Below, piece by piece: positions 49,481 to 64,000 of a stretch of 64,000 nucleotides of DNA. Every line of letters starts with the position of its first letter. Position 1 is the stretch's first letter. The DNA comes from Allolobophora icterica (lineage: Eukaryota; Annelida; Clitellata; Crassiclitellata; Lumbricidae). Both the position numbers and the translations under genes were made by a program. Under the pieces are notes generated by a model. It did no database searches, was not told where the DNA came from, and saw only the letters and a program-made list of their open reading frames with translations. Location of the stretch: positions 10,889,379 through 10,953,378 of the forward strand of contig OY744605.1 in NCBI GenBank assembly GCA_963556255.1, in the 5' to 3' direction.

Positions 49481-49765
49481 GAGGTGCTCGATAATGGTTA
49501 GATTACTGGACTGTCAACTGAGAGATCGAGGGTTCAAATCCCCGACAGGGGAGAACTTTGGTTCGAGATTTCTGCTCCACCTGCCCCCCCTCTATCCACC
49601 TCAGCTATGATGCGTACACTGACCGTACACTGTCAGTAGGAAGATGAGACGTATAGGAAGAGGACTGGCCATCCGCCCTTTTATGCCGAGGCTAAGAAAA
49701 TGACGTCGCTAACACTTCATACCCATAGCTGCCTCAGCCTAGTTTAAGGGACTGGTCTCCTCCTC
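49481..49765 (+). mobile_element. tRNA-derived SINE, family 3, copy A
   Basis: Box A TGGTTAGATTACTGGACT, box B GGGTTCAAATCCC, then GAGATTTCTGCTCCA, CTGTCAGTAGGAAGATGAGA, GCCGAGGCTAAGAAAATGA and TTTAAGGGACTGG before a (TCC)n tail. The body matches 45240-45505 in reverse. Confidence 0.82.
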
Positions 49766-49769
49766 CTCC

Positions 49770-51030
49770 TCCTCCTCCTCCTTCTCGTCGTCGTCGTCCT
49801 CCTCCTCTTCCTCCTCTTCTTCTTCTTCCTCTTTCTGTTGTTCTTGTCGCCAGATGTCGCTAAACACTGGAACTACTACTCCTCAACTTTCGATTAAAGT
49901 TCCTTGTTCGGGCTACACGTGGATGCGTGGAACAACCACTAATACTTTCTATGCACTGTTTTGCTTACTGATAAAACATCATTTGGGATACGCTGAGAGC
50001 GCTGCTGATTATTTGAATGGCGCTGTATAAATTACCGTAAAAAATAAATAAATAAACTACGCCACTGCTCGTAGTGCCGCTAGTGCCAAGTAGTGCCAGT
50101 TCCAAGTCTGGAGAAAGAGGAGGGCGACGTCAACGACCCTGGCAGCCACGAGATGTCGTTAAACACTGGATCAACTACTGCTAAGTAAATAAATATATAA
50201 ATAAATAAATAAATAAAATAAAATAAAAATCATTTTCCAATTGAAATATGGGCTAGTAATTAATAAGGAAACTGTTTCTGCGAATCGGAACGCTGGTGCT
50301 GGCCTTATCTTGGGGCGAAGCAGAGGAGCAACTGGCGATAGGAGCGCCACCTTTTACGTCATTAAAAACTCGTGCCTCAAAATCAAAGGATCATCATACG
50401 TGGTTCGTGTGCCGATCTGCTGGTGTAGGACAAACGACCGCTGAGAACTGTTAAAATACTTTTTCCTATCGACTTGAACGGCCTTCGATCAAGTTCGATG
50501 CCATAAGATGTCGCTAACATCATGGAATTCATTCAGTGGGCAACTGCAGTACAAATATAATATTTTTATAAAATAATGAACTTTTTGTGCCTTAATGCAG
50601 TCTGTTAACATCTGCATGAAAACATTTTGTATCGTTTTCACTCACTTAGTAAAGCAATATGGTTGATTAAGCCAACAACTTTGCAAAGTTCTCAGCTATA
50701 TAGCATACTGACAACCCGTTTTAAAGGTGTCTTAAGGTAGCTGCTGTTAACTTCCTGTTAGTGGCGACATCTTACGACCGACGGGTCCGTTGACGTCGAC
50801 TTAACCATTATGATGTTCAATCCATTGAACCAATTGAGTCCTTGAATATTATTCTTAAAATGAATAAATAAATTATATAGGCCTAAATATTAAATATTAC
50901 ACTTGGACTGCAACTGCCCTCTGAATGCATTCCATCAGTTTATTGACATTTCATGGCATCAAAGGCCGTTGAAGTCGATAGGGGAAAGGTTTTTTACAGA
51001 TATCAGCGTTCGTTTCTCCTACTATAACAT
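49770..51030. repeat. Intergenic DNA with recurrent GACGTCAACG...AGATGTCG units
   Basis: A loose unit GACGTCAACG, a variable stretch, then AGATGTCG(C/T)TAA occurs at 50122, partly at 49849 and 50495, inverted at 50755, and also at 49017 just outside. No gene was recognised. Confidence 0.55.
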
Positions 51031-51033
51031 GTA

Positions 51034-51819
51034 CACGGTGAGTCAGAAAAAAACGTGTTCCTACATATTTTGCTTTAACTTCGTCAGAAATCAGGTTATG
51101 TCAACGAAATTTTAAGCAAAGATAGAAGAGTTATTACTGAGCATTGAGAAAGTTAAATTTTGTGTTCAAATTGACCTCCTTGGGCATCCACGCATGCGCG
51201 AAGACGCGTACGCAACAACTTGACGGACTGAACGGGAACGTTTGAATCTTGCTTGTTTGTTAGCCTCTGTGAGTTCTTGAGCGCTTCGTTTCTTTAAGCA
51301 TTGCCAAATGTAAATCACTCTTAACGATTCTCCTTACTGATGACTGGTTGATTCCTATTTCTCGAGCTATTTCACTCTGCGTACGACGCGTTTGTGGCAT
51401 AGTTTCCTGGCTGAGCACAAGCGATTCAAGCTGTTCAATATCGTCGACCGTTCTGGCCGTTCGCGGGCGTCCGCTACCTGGTTGACGATGAAAAGACCCA
51501 GCATTATCGATTTTTGAAAGGAGAGCATTTAATCCCTTTATCTCAAAATTCCTCTAGAAAACGTTTCGCACAGTAATGTTTAATCTCTCTTTCAGATCTC
51601 ACGACATGTTTATTTTCTTCGATAAACACCATTTTGTCGGGGTTGTCGTGACGTAACTATAGTTTAGGCTGGTCCAGCTTTTTATAAAAAATAATTTATA
51701 TGGCCTAGCAGTTGGCTAGATTATCAAGCGTCATTATTCTGAAATGTAATTGAAATTGATGGTTATCTGTATGAATATTGTTAAATTATGTAGGGACACG
51801 TTTTTTCTGACTCACCGTG
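51034..51819 (-). mobile_element. Mariner-type transposon, internally deleted
   Basis: TIR CACGGTGAGTCAG pairs with CTGACTCACCGTG, extended to about 30 bp with few mismatches, flanked by TA (51032-51033, 51820-51821). On the minus strand, the interior codes for a transposase N-terminus with helix-turn-helix blocks (SGRPRTARTVDDIEQLESLV, SEIAREIGINQSSVRRIVK, AQELTEANKQARF) and then directly the C-terminal end (RACVDAQGGQFEHK). The DDE catalytic region is missing, so this is a 786-bp deletion derivative. Confidence 0.85.
51170..51600 (-). pseudogene. Mariner transposase remnant
   Basis: Reads the DNA-binding half (GRPRTARTVDD to QARFKRSRSV) followed by the last residues of the family in another frame. 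The block order is what I know from mariner-type transposases with the 'AQELTEAN' signature. Catalytic aspartates are not encoded. Confidence 0.78.
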
Positions 51820-51982
51820 TAGTTTGGAGATCATAAGTATCGTAAGTATCGAGCAAACAAATTGCGTCAGGATCATTTAAAGGAAGGCATACGATCATAT
51901 ATAAGGTAGTGATTCCCCTTTTAAAAGGTGTCGAAGCAGGGCATTATATTCAAACATAACTATATCAATACTTTTAAGCTAA

Positions 51983-51984
<2 letters not shown>

Positions 51985-52018
<34 letters not shown>

Positions 52019-52102
52019 TTTATTATATTTATTATTACTATATTTATTTTTGTTATTATTATTATTATTATATTATATTATATTTATTATTATTATTATT
52101 AC

Positions 52103-52179
<77 letters not shown>

Positions 52180-52190
52180 TTATTATTGTC
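51985..52190. repeat. (ATT)n array
   Basis: About 60 imperfect units between the mariner and the HCN 3' end. Confidence 0.95.
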
Positions 52191-52499
52191 ATTGTTATTA
52201 CGATTGGTCTTGTAGCTTTTGCTGTTGTTGATGACGATGTTTTATTATTATAATTATTATTATTATGATTGTTGTTTTTGCTGTTGTTATTCCAAAGGAT
52301 GATATTCGAAGGGTAAGGTAATAGTCTCCTAGCATACATTACTACCACTGTTTTGTTTTAAGTTTCCATTAAAAAAACTTTGAACAAATCTCTTCGTCAA
52401 AAGCCGTTGCAGAAATGTTGTCTAACTGGCGCTCCGTCCGTTTTCTTTACACCGAAAACGCTTCTGTTGCGCTTAGCCTAACTGTAAATTTCGTTGATT

Positions 52500-53021
52500 T
52501 CACTTCAAAATCCAAGTCTAATAATCTCAAGTATTTTTAAAATCCGACTTAATACATTTGAAGGAATAGTCTAACTTAAATTCTTTTGAAGATCAAACTT
52601 AAAACATGTGAAGTTCTAACTGCAATCCTTTGAATTCGACTTAAAGTCTAATAAATCAAACTCTAAAATAGTTTAAGATCTTCTTAGAATTTTTTCAGAA
52701 CTCGACTTAAAGTCTCTGAAGATCAAGCCTTCGAAGTCTTCTAGTTCTTCAGACTACAATCTTTGAAACACTTTTGAAGACCAACTCAAAACCTTTGAAC
52801 AAAAAACTTCAAGCCTTTGAATTGACAACTTAAAGTCTTAGTAGATCGAACACTTATTACCTTTGAAGATCAAACTTCGAACCTTTGAATACACAACTTA
52901 AAGTCTCTCTAACTTATAAGTCTTGAAGATCAAACTTAGATATTTGAAGAGCTAACTTAAATCCATTGGAGATTCGTATCAACCTTTGAAGATGAAACTT
53001 AAATCCTTTGAAGATCCAACT

Positions 53022-53040
<19 letters not shown>
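52500..53040. repeat. Degenerate repeat at the 3' end of HCN
   Basis: About 20 loose copies of CTTTGAAGATCAAACTTAAA with AT-rich variation. The last copies overlap the HCN stop codon region. Confidence 0.7.
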
Positions 53041-58380
<5,340 letters not shown>

Positions 58381-58385
<5 letters not shown>

Positions 58386-59238
58386 CTGAAATCATTTCAA
58401 AGCAACTGAAATCATTTCAAAGAAACTGAAATCATTTCAAAGCAACTGAAATCATTTCAAAGAAACTGAAATCATTTCAAAGCAACTGAAATCATTTCAA
58501 AGAAACTGAAATCATTTCAAAGCAACTGAAACCAATTCAAAGAAACTGAAACCATTTCAAAGCAACTGAAATCATTTCAAAGCAACTGAAGTCATTTCAA
58601 AGAAACTGAAATCATTTCAAAGCAACTGAAACCAATTCAAAGAACATGAAACCATTTCAAAGCAACTGAAACCAATTCAAAGAAACTGAAGTCATTTCAA
58701 AGAAACTGAAATCATTTCAAAGTAACCGAAACCAATTCAAAGAAACTGAAACCATTTCAAAGCAACTGAAACCAATTCAAAGAAACTGAAGCCATTTCAA
58801 AGAAACTGAAACCATTTCAAAGCAACCGAAACCAATTCAAAGAAACTGAAGTCATTTCAAAGAAACTGAAATCATTTCAAAGCAACTGAAACCAATTCAA
58901 AGAAACTGAAACCATTTCAAAGCAACTGAAACCAATTCAAAGAAACTGAAATCATTTCAAAGAAACTGAAATCATTTCAAAGCAACTGAAACCAATTCAA
59001 AGCAACTGAAATCAGTTCGAAGAAACTGAAACCAATTCAAAGAAACTGAAACCAATTCAAAGAAACTGAAATCATTTCAAAGCAACTGAAATCATTTCAA
59101 AGAAACTGAAATCATTTCAAAGCAACTGAAATCATTTCAAAGAAACTGAAATCATTTCAAAGCAACTGAAATCAGTTCAAAGAAACTGAAACCAATTCAA
59201 AGAAACTGAAACCAATTCAAACAAACTGAAGTCATTTC
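58381..59238. repeat. 20-bp minisatellite embedding a splice acceptor, part 1
   Basis: About 42 units of AAAGAAACTGAAATCATTTC alternating with AAAGCAACTGAAATCATTTC. On the gene's strand each unit reads ATTTCAGTTTC or ATTTCAGTTGC, and the first unit contains the real acceptor and first bases of the HCN S5 exon. Confidence 0.92.
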
Positions 59239-59239
59239 A

Positions 59240-59600
59240 ATCAATCAATCAATCAATCAATCAATATCTTTTTATTGCAACCAATCAGTAAATAACAATT
59301 ACATAAGAATAACAATTCAGGTACATTTAATACTGCTTCAATAAATAAGGTGAGAGAGAACAGTCGGTGATGGAAGCAATGGGTGGCCCCAAAGGGATAA
59401 TTATCCCGCTATGCGGGGACACCCGACAGACCAAGTAACACAATTCAGTGTATGGCATATATAAGTAATCCTTCCCGACGCGAGTAGAAAAAGACAAGAA
59501 TAGTCTGGGCGTTAAACGGGATAGGGGTGCTCGGTGAAGTAGAAAGAAATGAAACAAAGCTTAACTAATCTTATCTAAGGAACTCAAGGGCCTAAAGGTT
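59240..59600 (-). mobile_element. Retroposon-like insertion splitting the minisatellite
   Basis: The minus strand ends GTTGCAATAAAAAGATATTG then ATTG repeats, a polyadenylation-signal-like AATAAA and short-repeat tail typical of LINE/SINE 3' ends. No coding similarity was recognised, and no internal tRNA boxes were seen. Confidence 0.55.
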
Positions 59601-59846
59601 TCAAAGAAACTGAAATCATTTCAAAGCAACTGAAACCAATTCAAAGAAACTGAAACCATTTCAAAGCAACTGAAACCAATTCAAAGAAACTGGTCATTTC
59701 AAAGAAACTGAAACCATTTCAAAGCAACTGAAATCATTTCAAAGCAACTGAAACCATTTCAGAGAAACTGAAACCATTTCAAAAGCAACTGAAACCATTT
59801 CAAAGCAACTGAAACCATTTCAAAGCATCTGAAACCATTTCAATCA
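59600..59846. repeat. 20-bp minisatellite, part 2
   Basis: Continuation of the array at 58381, about 12 units, separated by a 360-bp retroposon-like insertion. The two parts are in phase and clearly one array. Confidence 0.88.
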
Positions 59847-59849
59847 TAC

Positions 59850-60780
59850 TCGTAAACTTCAAATTTCTAAAGCGCTATACCAAAGCTAAACGCAAGGCAC
59901 CGGCATCTCTCCGTACCGCTCTCTCGTTCGCAGACTTATGTAGCGCCCTAACAATAATATATACCTAGATATCTGAATATATTTCATATAGCGGCTTAAC
60001 AAGAACTTTTCTCTAGCTGCTATCTGAATGTGATCGCATTGCAAGTAAGGTAAGGCCATCCAAACGTACCGTACTCCAAATGTAATCCTTATTTCAACCA
60101 AATGTAATTAAGGTGTAATCCAGATATAACGTAATGTAACTAACATGTAATCTAAATGTTACCAAATGCAACGTAATGTAACTAGCGCCTTTCTAATCAA
60201 CTGTATCTATTCGGACATTTCTGTAGCGACATTACATGAATTCCTGTATATTTATCATTGTTTCCCAAAAATTAATTTTCTCCCCTTTGCGCCAACCTCC
60301 CACCCCATCGGTTTAGTCGCCTTTGATCTAAAGAACTAAGAGGCACAAATCCATACATTGGCGTGAAGTGCAAGAGGTAGCGGGATCGCTTCCCGAAGCC
60401 TCCCCAAATTTAGGTCCACTCAGCCTTTCATTCGCGAGATGGCGCGTTGTTAAAATGAGATGTAGAACGTGATGGGCGCCTTCTATGGCTGCCGTGTACA
60501 GTTAAATTCGACTCCTGTAATAACTTGTGATCATCCGTTCATACTGATTTGTAATCATATTGCGTTGTTGTCAGTTTGAGGATATTAAACGAAGATTATT
60601 ATTATTATTATGCATGAATTCACACATACCCACATACATATATACACACATATACACACACATGTGTACGTACATGCTTGCATACACATACATAGTACAT
60701 GCTCGTATAATACATATATGCATACATACTTACTTACTTGTGAGTATGTACCATTCATACACGTATGCATGCATACATCT
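59850..60780. other. Unassigned DNA upstream of HCN exons
   Basis: Searched on the minus strand for S1-S4 exons of HCN (S4 Arg/Lys repeats, RLLRLSRLIRY-like); none seen. Contains a short ATT run and TACA-rich DNA. Confidence 0.4.
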
Positions 60781-60919
60781 ATATGTACATTAGGGTGGAG
60801 TGAAAAAATGATTTTTGAATAAATGAATTCTAATAGTGGGCAAAAGATGCAACTTATGTAGGGTGAGAAACTCACCAAATATTTTAAATTTCAAATGACA
60901 TCTTCTGCCCTCTACCGTC

Positions 60920-61755
60920 AATGCAATATTTCAACGTGATTAACCTAATATCGCAATGGATGTCATCCAATCTCCTCTTCCTTGACCTTTCCAAATCAGA
61001 ATTCATAATCCTAGGCCTTCCTGATCATATAGAAAAAGCCCTAACCCGCTTCTTACCTTTCACGTCGGACCCCCCATTACTTGTGATCCACACCTCTCCT
61101 TCTCTAACCACATCTCCAACCTCTCGCGCTCCTGCTTCAGACACATTTGTGACCTTCGTCGCATCCGGCCCAAGATCGACTTAAAACTTCCTCTATACCA
61201 TTGTTACCTCTATTGTTCATTGATTACAGCAATCCCCTCTTTCTCAATCTTGAATCCACCCAAATCAAGCGTCTGCAACTTATCCAAAAGTCACTAGCCA
61301 GGGCTGTCACGAGAATGCACAAACATCATCATATCACTCTCATCCTCAAATCACTACATTGGCTAAAAATCCCAGAGTGAATCCACTTCAAAGTCCTATC
61401 ACTAACCTATTACTCCCTACAACATATCCAGCCCAAGTACTTCCGTGGTCTCTTAACCATCCAGGCAACCCGCTCCACCCGATGCTTCTCCTATTTCTGT
61501 CTTCCTCGATCTCCGGTCACAACTCATCTCAAGTTCTCCAACCCAGCCGTGTCCAACAGAGTACAACGCCTCTGGAAAACTCTCCCCCTTGGTTCCTCCG
61601 TCATCATTCCAACCCGTCCTCAATCCTTCTCCTCATGTTCCTCTATCTATCTCCGGGCTTTCCACTCCAAACTGAAGTCTCACCTTTTCAAGTGGGCCTA
61701 CTCCTACCCTGACTCATTTGATCCTCTGCCTTCCAATTCTCCTCGCCCTAAATAA
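60920..61755 (+). pseudogene. LINE reverse transcriptase remnant inside composite element A
   Basis: Across shifting frames it reads WMSSNLLFLDLSKSEFIILG, SLARAVTRMHKHHH, LKSLHWLKIP, FKVLSLTYYS and LKFSNPAVSNRVQRLWKTLP. These are the C-terminal half of a CR1/L2-like reverse transcriptase. Several frameshifts are present. The same remnant is in the other copy at about 18570-19420. Confidence 0.75.
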
Positions 61756-61968
61756 CAACCGCCTTCACAGCTGTTCTGCCTCCTCTCTTGATCTGCCCCC
61801 CCCCCAAACCAGACTCGAACCTCTTTTGGATTACTCTCTGGAAAACCCCTCAACACCCACTGTCGTATGCTGGCGCATCCTGCTTGAACAGACCTTTTGG
61901 TACTTCTTTCGTTCTCTCATAATTTTCTTCATTTCAGTAATGTCGCTGCATTCAGTAGGCGTTACAAT

Positions 61969-62171
61969 CATAGGCGTAATTTGTCACAGGAACGAGGGGT
62001 AACCGTACCCCACCCCATTCTTTCTGCTGGGGTACCGTACCCACCACTTTATGAACAATGCCAATCAATATTTTTATTATTTTGCCTTCCCAGAGTTCGC
62101 AGTCAACGCCGTGCTTCCTCCATGTAAGAAATTGATACCCCCCCACATTTTCCACCAAAGTAACGCCCCTG
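61969..62171. mobile_element. MITE nested in composite element A
   Basis: Same MITE as at 19666, with flanks GTTACAAT and GTAACAAT (7 of 8). Its presence at the same place in both composite copies means it inserted before the composite was copied. Confidence 0.82.
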
Positions 62172-62965
62172 GTAACAATTATATAATCCTGTAACACACC
62201 AGAGGCCATTTCTGCAACTTATTTGAACGTGTATTTCATGAATTGTAACCGTTCGAAGACAATCATTTGAAGAAAAAGAAAAAAAATTGCAACACATTGA
62301 CGTTATTCAAAGAAATTTATATGGTAAATATTTAATCGCCGGTAGAGGGCAGAAGACGCAAAGCAAAATCAACAATATTTTGAGCACTATTTACACTCAC
62401 ATGCTGGCAACTTTCCATCGCTATTAGAAAACGTTTGCTGAAAAAAAATTTTTTGGGCCATTTTCACTCCACCCTAATGTACATAGATGCATAATTGCAT
62501 ATATATATATATACATACATGCAATGTCATGCATACATACATACAGTTGTGTGAGTGTGTGCGTGTGTGTGCTCGTGTGCGTGTGCGTGTGAATGTTTAC
62601 ATAAAATCTGCGAAAGGTGAGAAGAACTGTGGACTACGAGAGGCATAATATGATCGGTGAGAGAGTGTGTCAACCGCAGTCTGTGTAAATATTTTATCTT
62701 CATGATGCATAGCAGGTTTCTTATTACTACTCGGTCGCCTTCCGTGGCACGCACGCAGGCCTTTCATTGTTGGACGGTGCCAGCAGCTGCCACAGAGCAG
62801 TTAAGAAGCTATTGTCTTCGGATAAACCGATACCTTCCGCATTAGCCAATAATATAAGTTAAGGATCGAAGCGCTTTATACGGAGCCTATTTGTTTGAAA
62901 TGTATATTGGTGAAATTGTACGCAAGGTATATTAGTGAAAGTGTACGTACTGTATGCAGGTAAAC

Positions 62966-63160
62966 ATGTATGTATGTTTGTGTGTATGTATGTCTGTATG
63001 TATGTATGTATGTATGTATGTATGTATGTATGTATGTATGTCTGTATGTATGTATGTATGTATGTGTGTGTGTATGTATGTGTGTATGTATGTATGTATG
63101 TATGTATGTATGTATGTATGTATGTATGTATGTATGTATGTATGTATGTATGTATGTATA
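62966..63160. repeat. (TGTA)n array
   Basis: About 48 units with a few TGTC and TGTG variants. Confidence 0.95.
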
Positions 63161-63770
63161 GGTAGCCATGCATGTGAGTTAATGAAAGGACGCTGCGCAA
63201 GTGATCTCATACATAGACACAGACATGCATACATATGATTTAGGTATCATGTTTCCAAGCTGAACATTACGTGTACATACGGCTGTTGGTTGAGTAACAG
63301 GTAAGTTTTCGTTCACTTACCTGTCCGATATCCTATGACAGCGTGGAAAGATAGAAACAAGCAAAGTCTTTAAACGGAAGTAAGTACACAAACGAAGCAC
63401 TAGAAGCCGACAAACAACGTACAATGGACGGCATCTTAACTGCAACCACGGTACCGTACGTAATGTCTTGACTTATCTTGACTTGTCGATCTTGTTCAAT
63501 TATAATTACAAGTTCCAAGGGTCAGGCAGGTAGGCAGTGAGACGGCTACAGTGGATGGTGTTTGGAATTGGAGCAGCGAGAGACAGACAGAGAGACAGAG
63601 AGAGAGACAAAGGGAGAGAGGCAGTGGGAGAGAGAGGCAGAGGGAGAGAGTGAGAGACAGAGACAGAGGGAGAAAGACATAAAGAGACCGAGGGAGTGAG
63701 ACAGAGACAGGGAGAGAAAGACAGAGACAGAGGGACATAGACTGACAGGGGCGTCTACACCATGGAAAAC

Positions 63771-64000
63771 CTTATTTATTTATTTCGGATATTTCTATAG
63801 CGCCTCGTCAAGTCTACTACTACTCAGAGGTGCTCCCGACTACAGCATTTGATACTGTGCCGGAATTTTACACGCCGAAGCGCCACGAGCAATTGCAAGT
63901 GAACGACGTGCCCAAGGTTCGTACGCAGCGGCTAGAGTTGGATTCGAACCTGCAACCCTCAGTTCACAAGGCGCCGAACTTCCCACTGAGCCACCACGCC
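63771..64000 (-). mobile_element. tRNA-derived SINE, family 1, copy B
   Basis: Reverse complement of the SINE at 4626, from TTATTTATTTATTTC (tail) to GAGCCACCACGCC (head, at the window edge). Boxes A and B are intact (GGATTCGAACC). Confidence 0.88.

Larger units (their letters stand above)
60791..62476 (+). mobile_element. Composite non-autonomous hAT carrying LINE sequence, copy A
   Basis: TIR TAGGGTGGAGTGAAAA on the left pairs with TTTTCACTCCACCCTA on the right. ATGTACAT is duplicated perfectly at 60783-60790 and 62477-62484. The 1686-bp body holds a decayed LINE reverse-transcriptase region (about 60920-61755), a nested MITE (61969-62171) and a tail shared with copy B at 18443. Confidence 0.88.

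Overview
This window is intron-rich, repeat-saturated nuclear DNA from an animal. The evidence is spliced genes with canonical GT-AG introns, tRNA-derived SINEs, non-LTR retrotransposon fragments, hAT and mariner DNA transposons, one LTR retrotransposon and very many micro- and minisatellites. The mobile-element mix, and an LTR element whose integrase precedes its reverse transcriptase (the Gmr1-like arrangement known from deuterostomes), suggest an invertebrate deuterostome, perhaps an echinoderm. That placement is an inference of moderate-to-low confidence.

Two host genes can be assembled by eye, both on the minus strand. The first is a complete CYP46A-type cytochrome P450 gene (cholesterol 24-hydroxylase-like) with 14 coding exons from 43942 down to 7300. 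It encodes about 504 residues, every intron phase is consistent, and membrane anchor, I-helix, ExxR, PERF and haem-cysteine motifs are all present. Its I-helix reads AGHHTT, so the usual acidic residue is a histidine. The second is the 3' half of an HCN-type hyperpolarization-activated cation channel gene, five exons from 58385 down to 53022. These cover S5, the pore with CIGYGR, S6, the C-linker, the cyclic-nucleotide-binding domain and a short tail. The S1-S4 exons were not found and probably lie beyond the right edge.

Layout: 1-621 holds the C-terminus of a LINE protein running off the left edge. 600-7250 is mostly SINE, LINE, MITE and microsatellite DNA. 7300-43942 is the P450 gene. Its intron 8 contains a 5.3-kb element with inverted termini, subterminal palindromes and TA target duplications, possibly carrying a small spliced gene. 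Its 15-kb intron 1 contains a decayed autonomous hAT element (30637-33053) and a very young LTR retrotransposon (33107-39040). 44000-53000 is intergenic repeat DNA with one 200-bp assembly gap. 53022-58385 is the HCN gene, each intron dominated by a different tandem repeat. 58386-64000 holds more repeats and a composite hAT/LINE element also found at 18443.

The two genes are not known to work together; they are neighbours on one strand. The most unusual material is the TIR element in P450 intron 8, a minisatellite that multiplies a splice-acceptor-like sequence next to the HCN S5 exon, the copia-ordered LTR element that lost its integrase core yet has near-identical LTRs, and a series of hAT-type elements with perfect or near-perfect 8-bp target duplications. 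All calls come from reading the sequence; no database search was possible.
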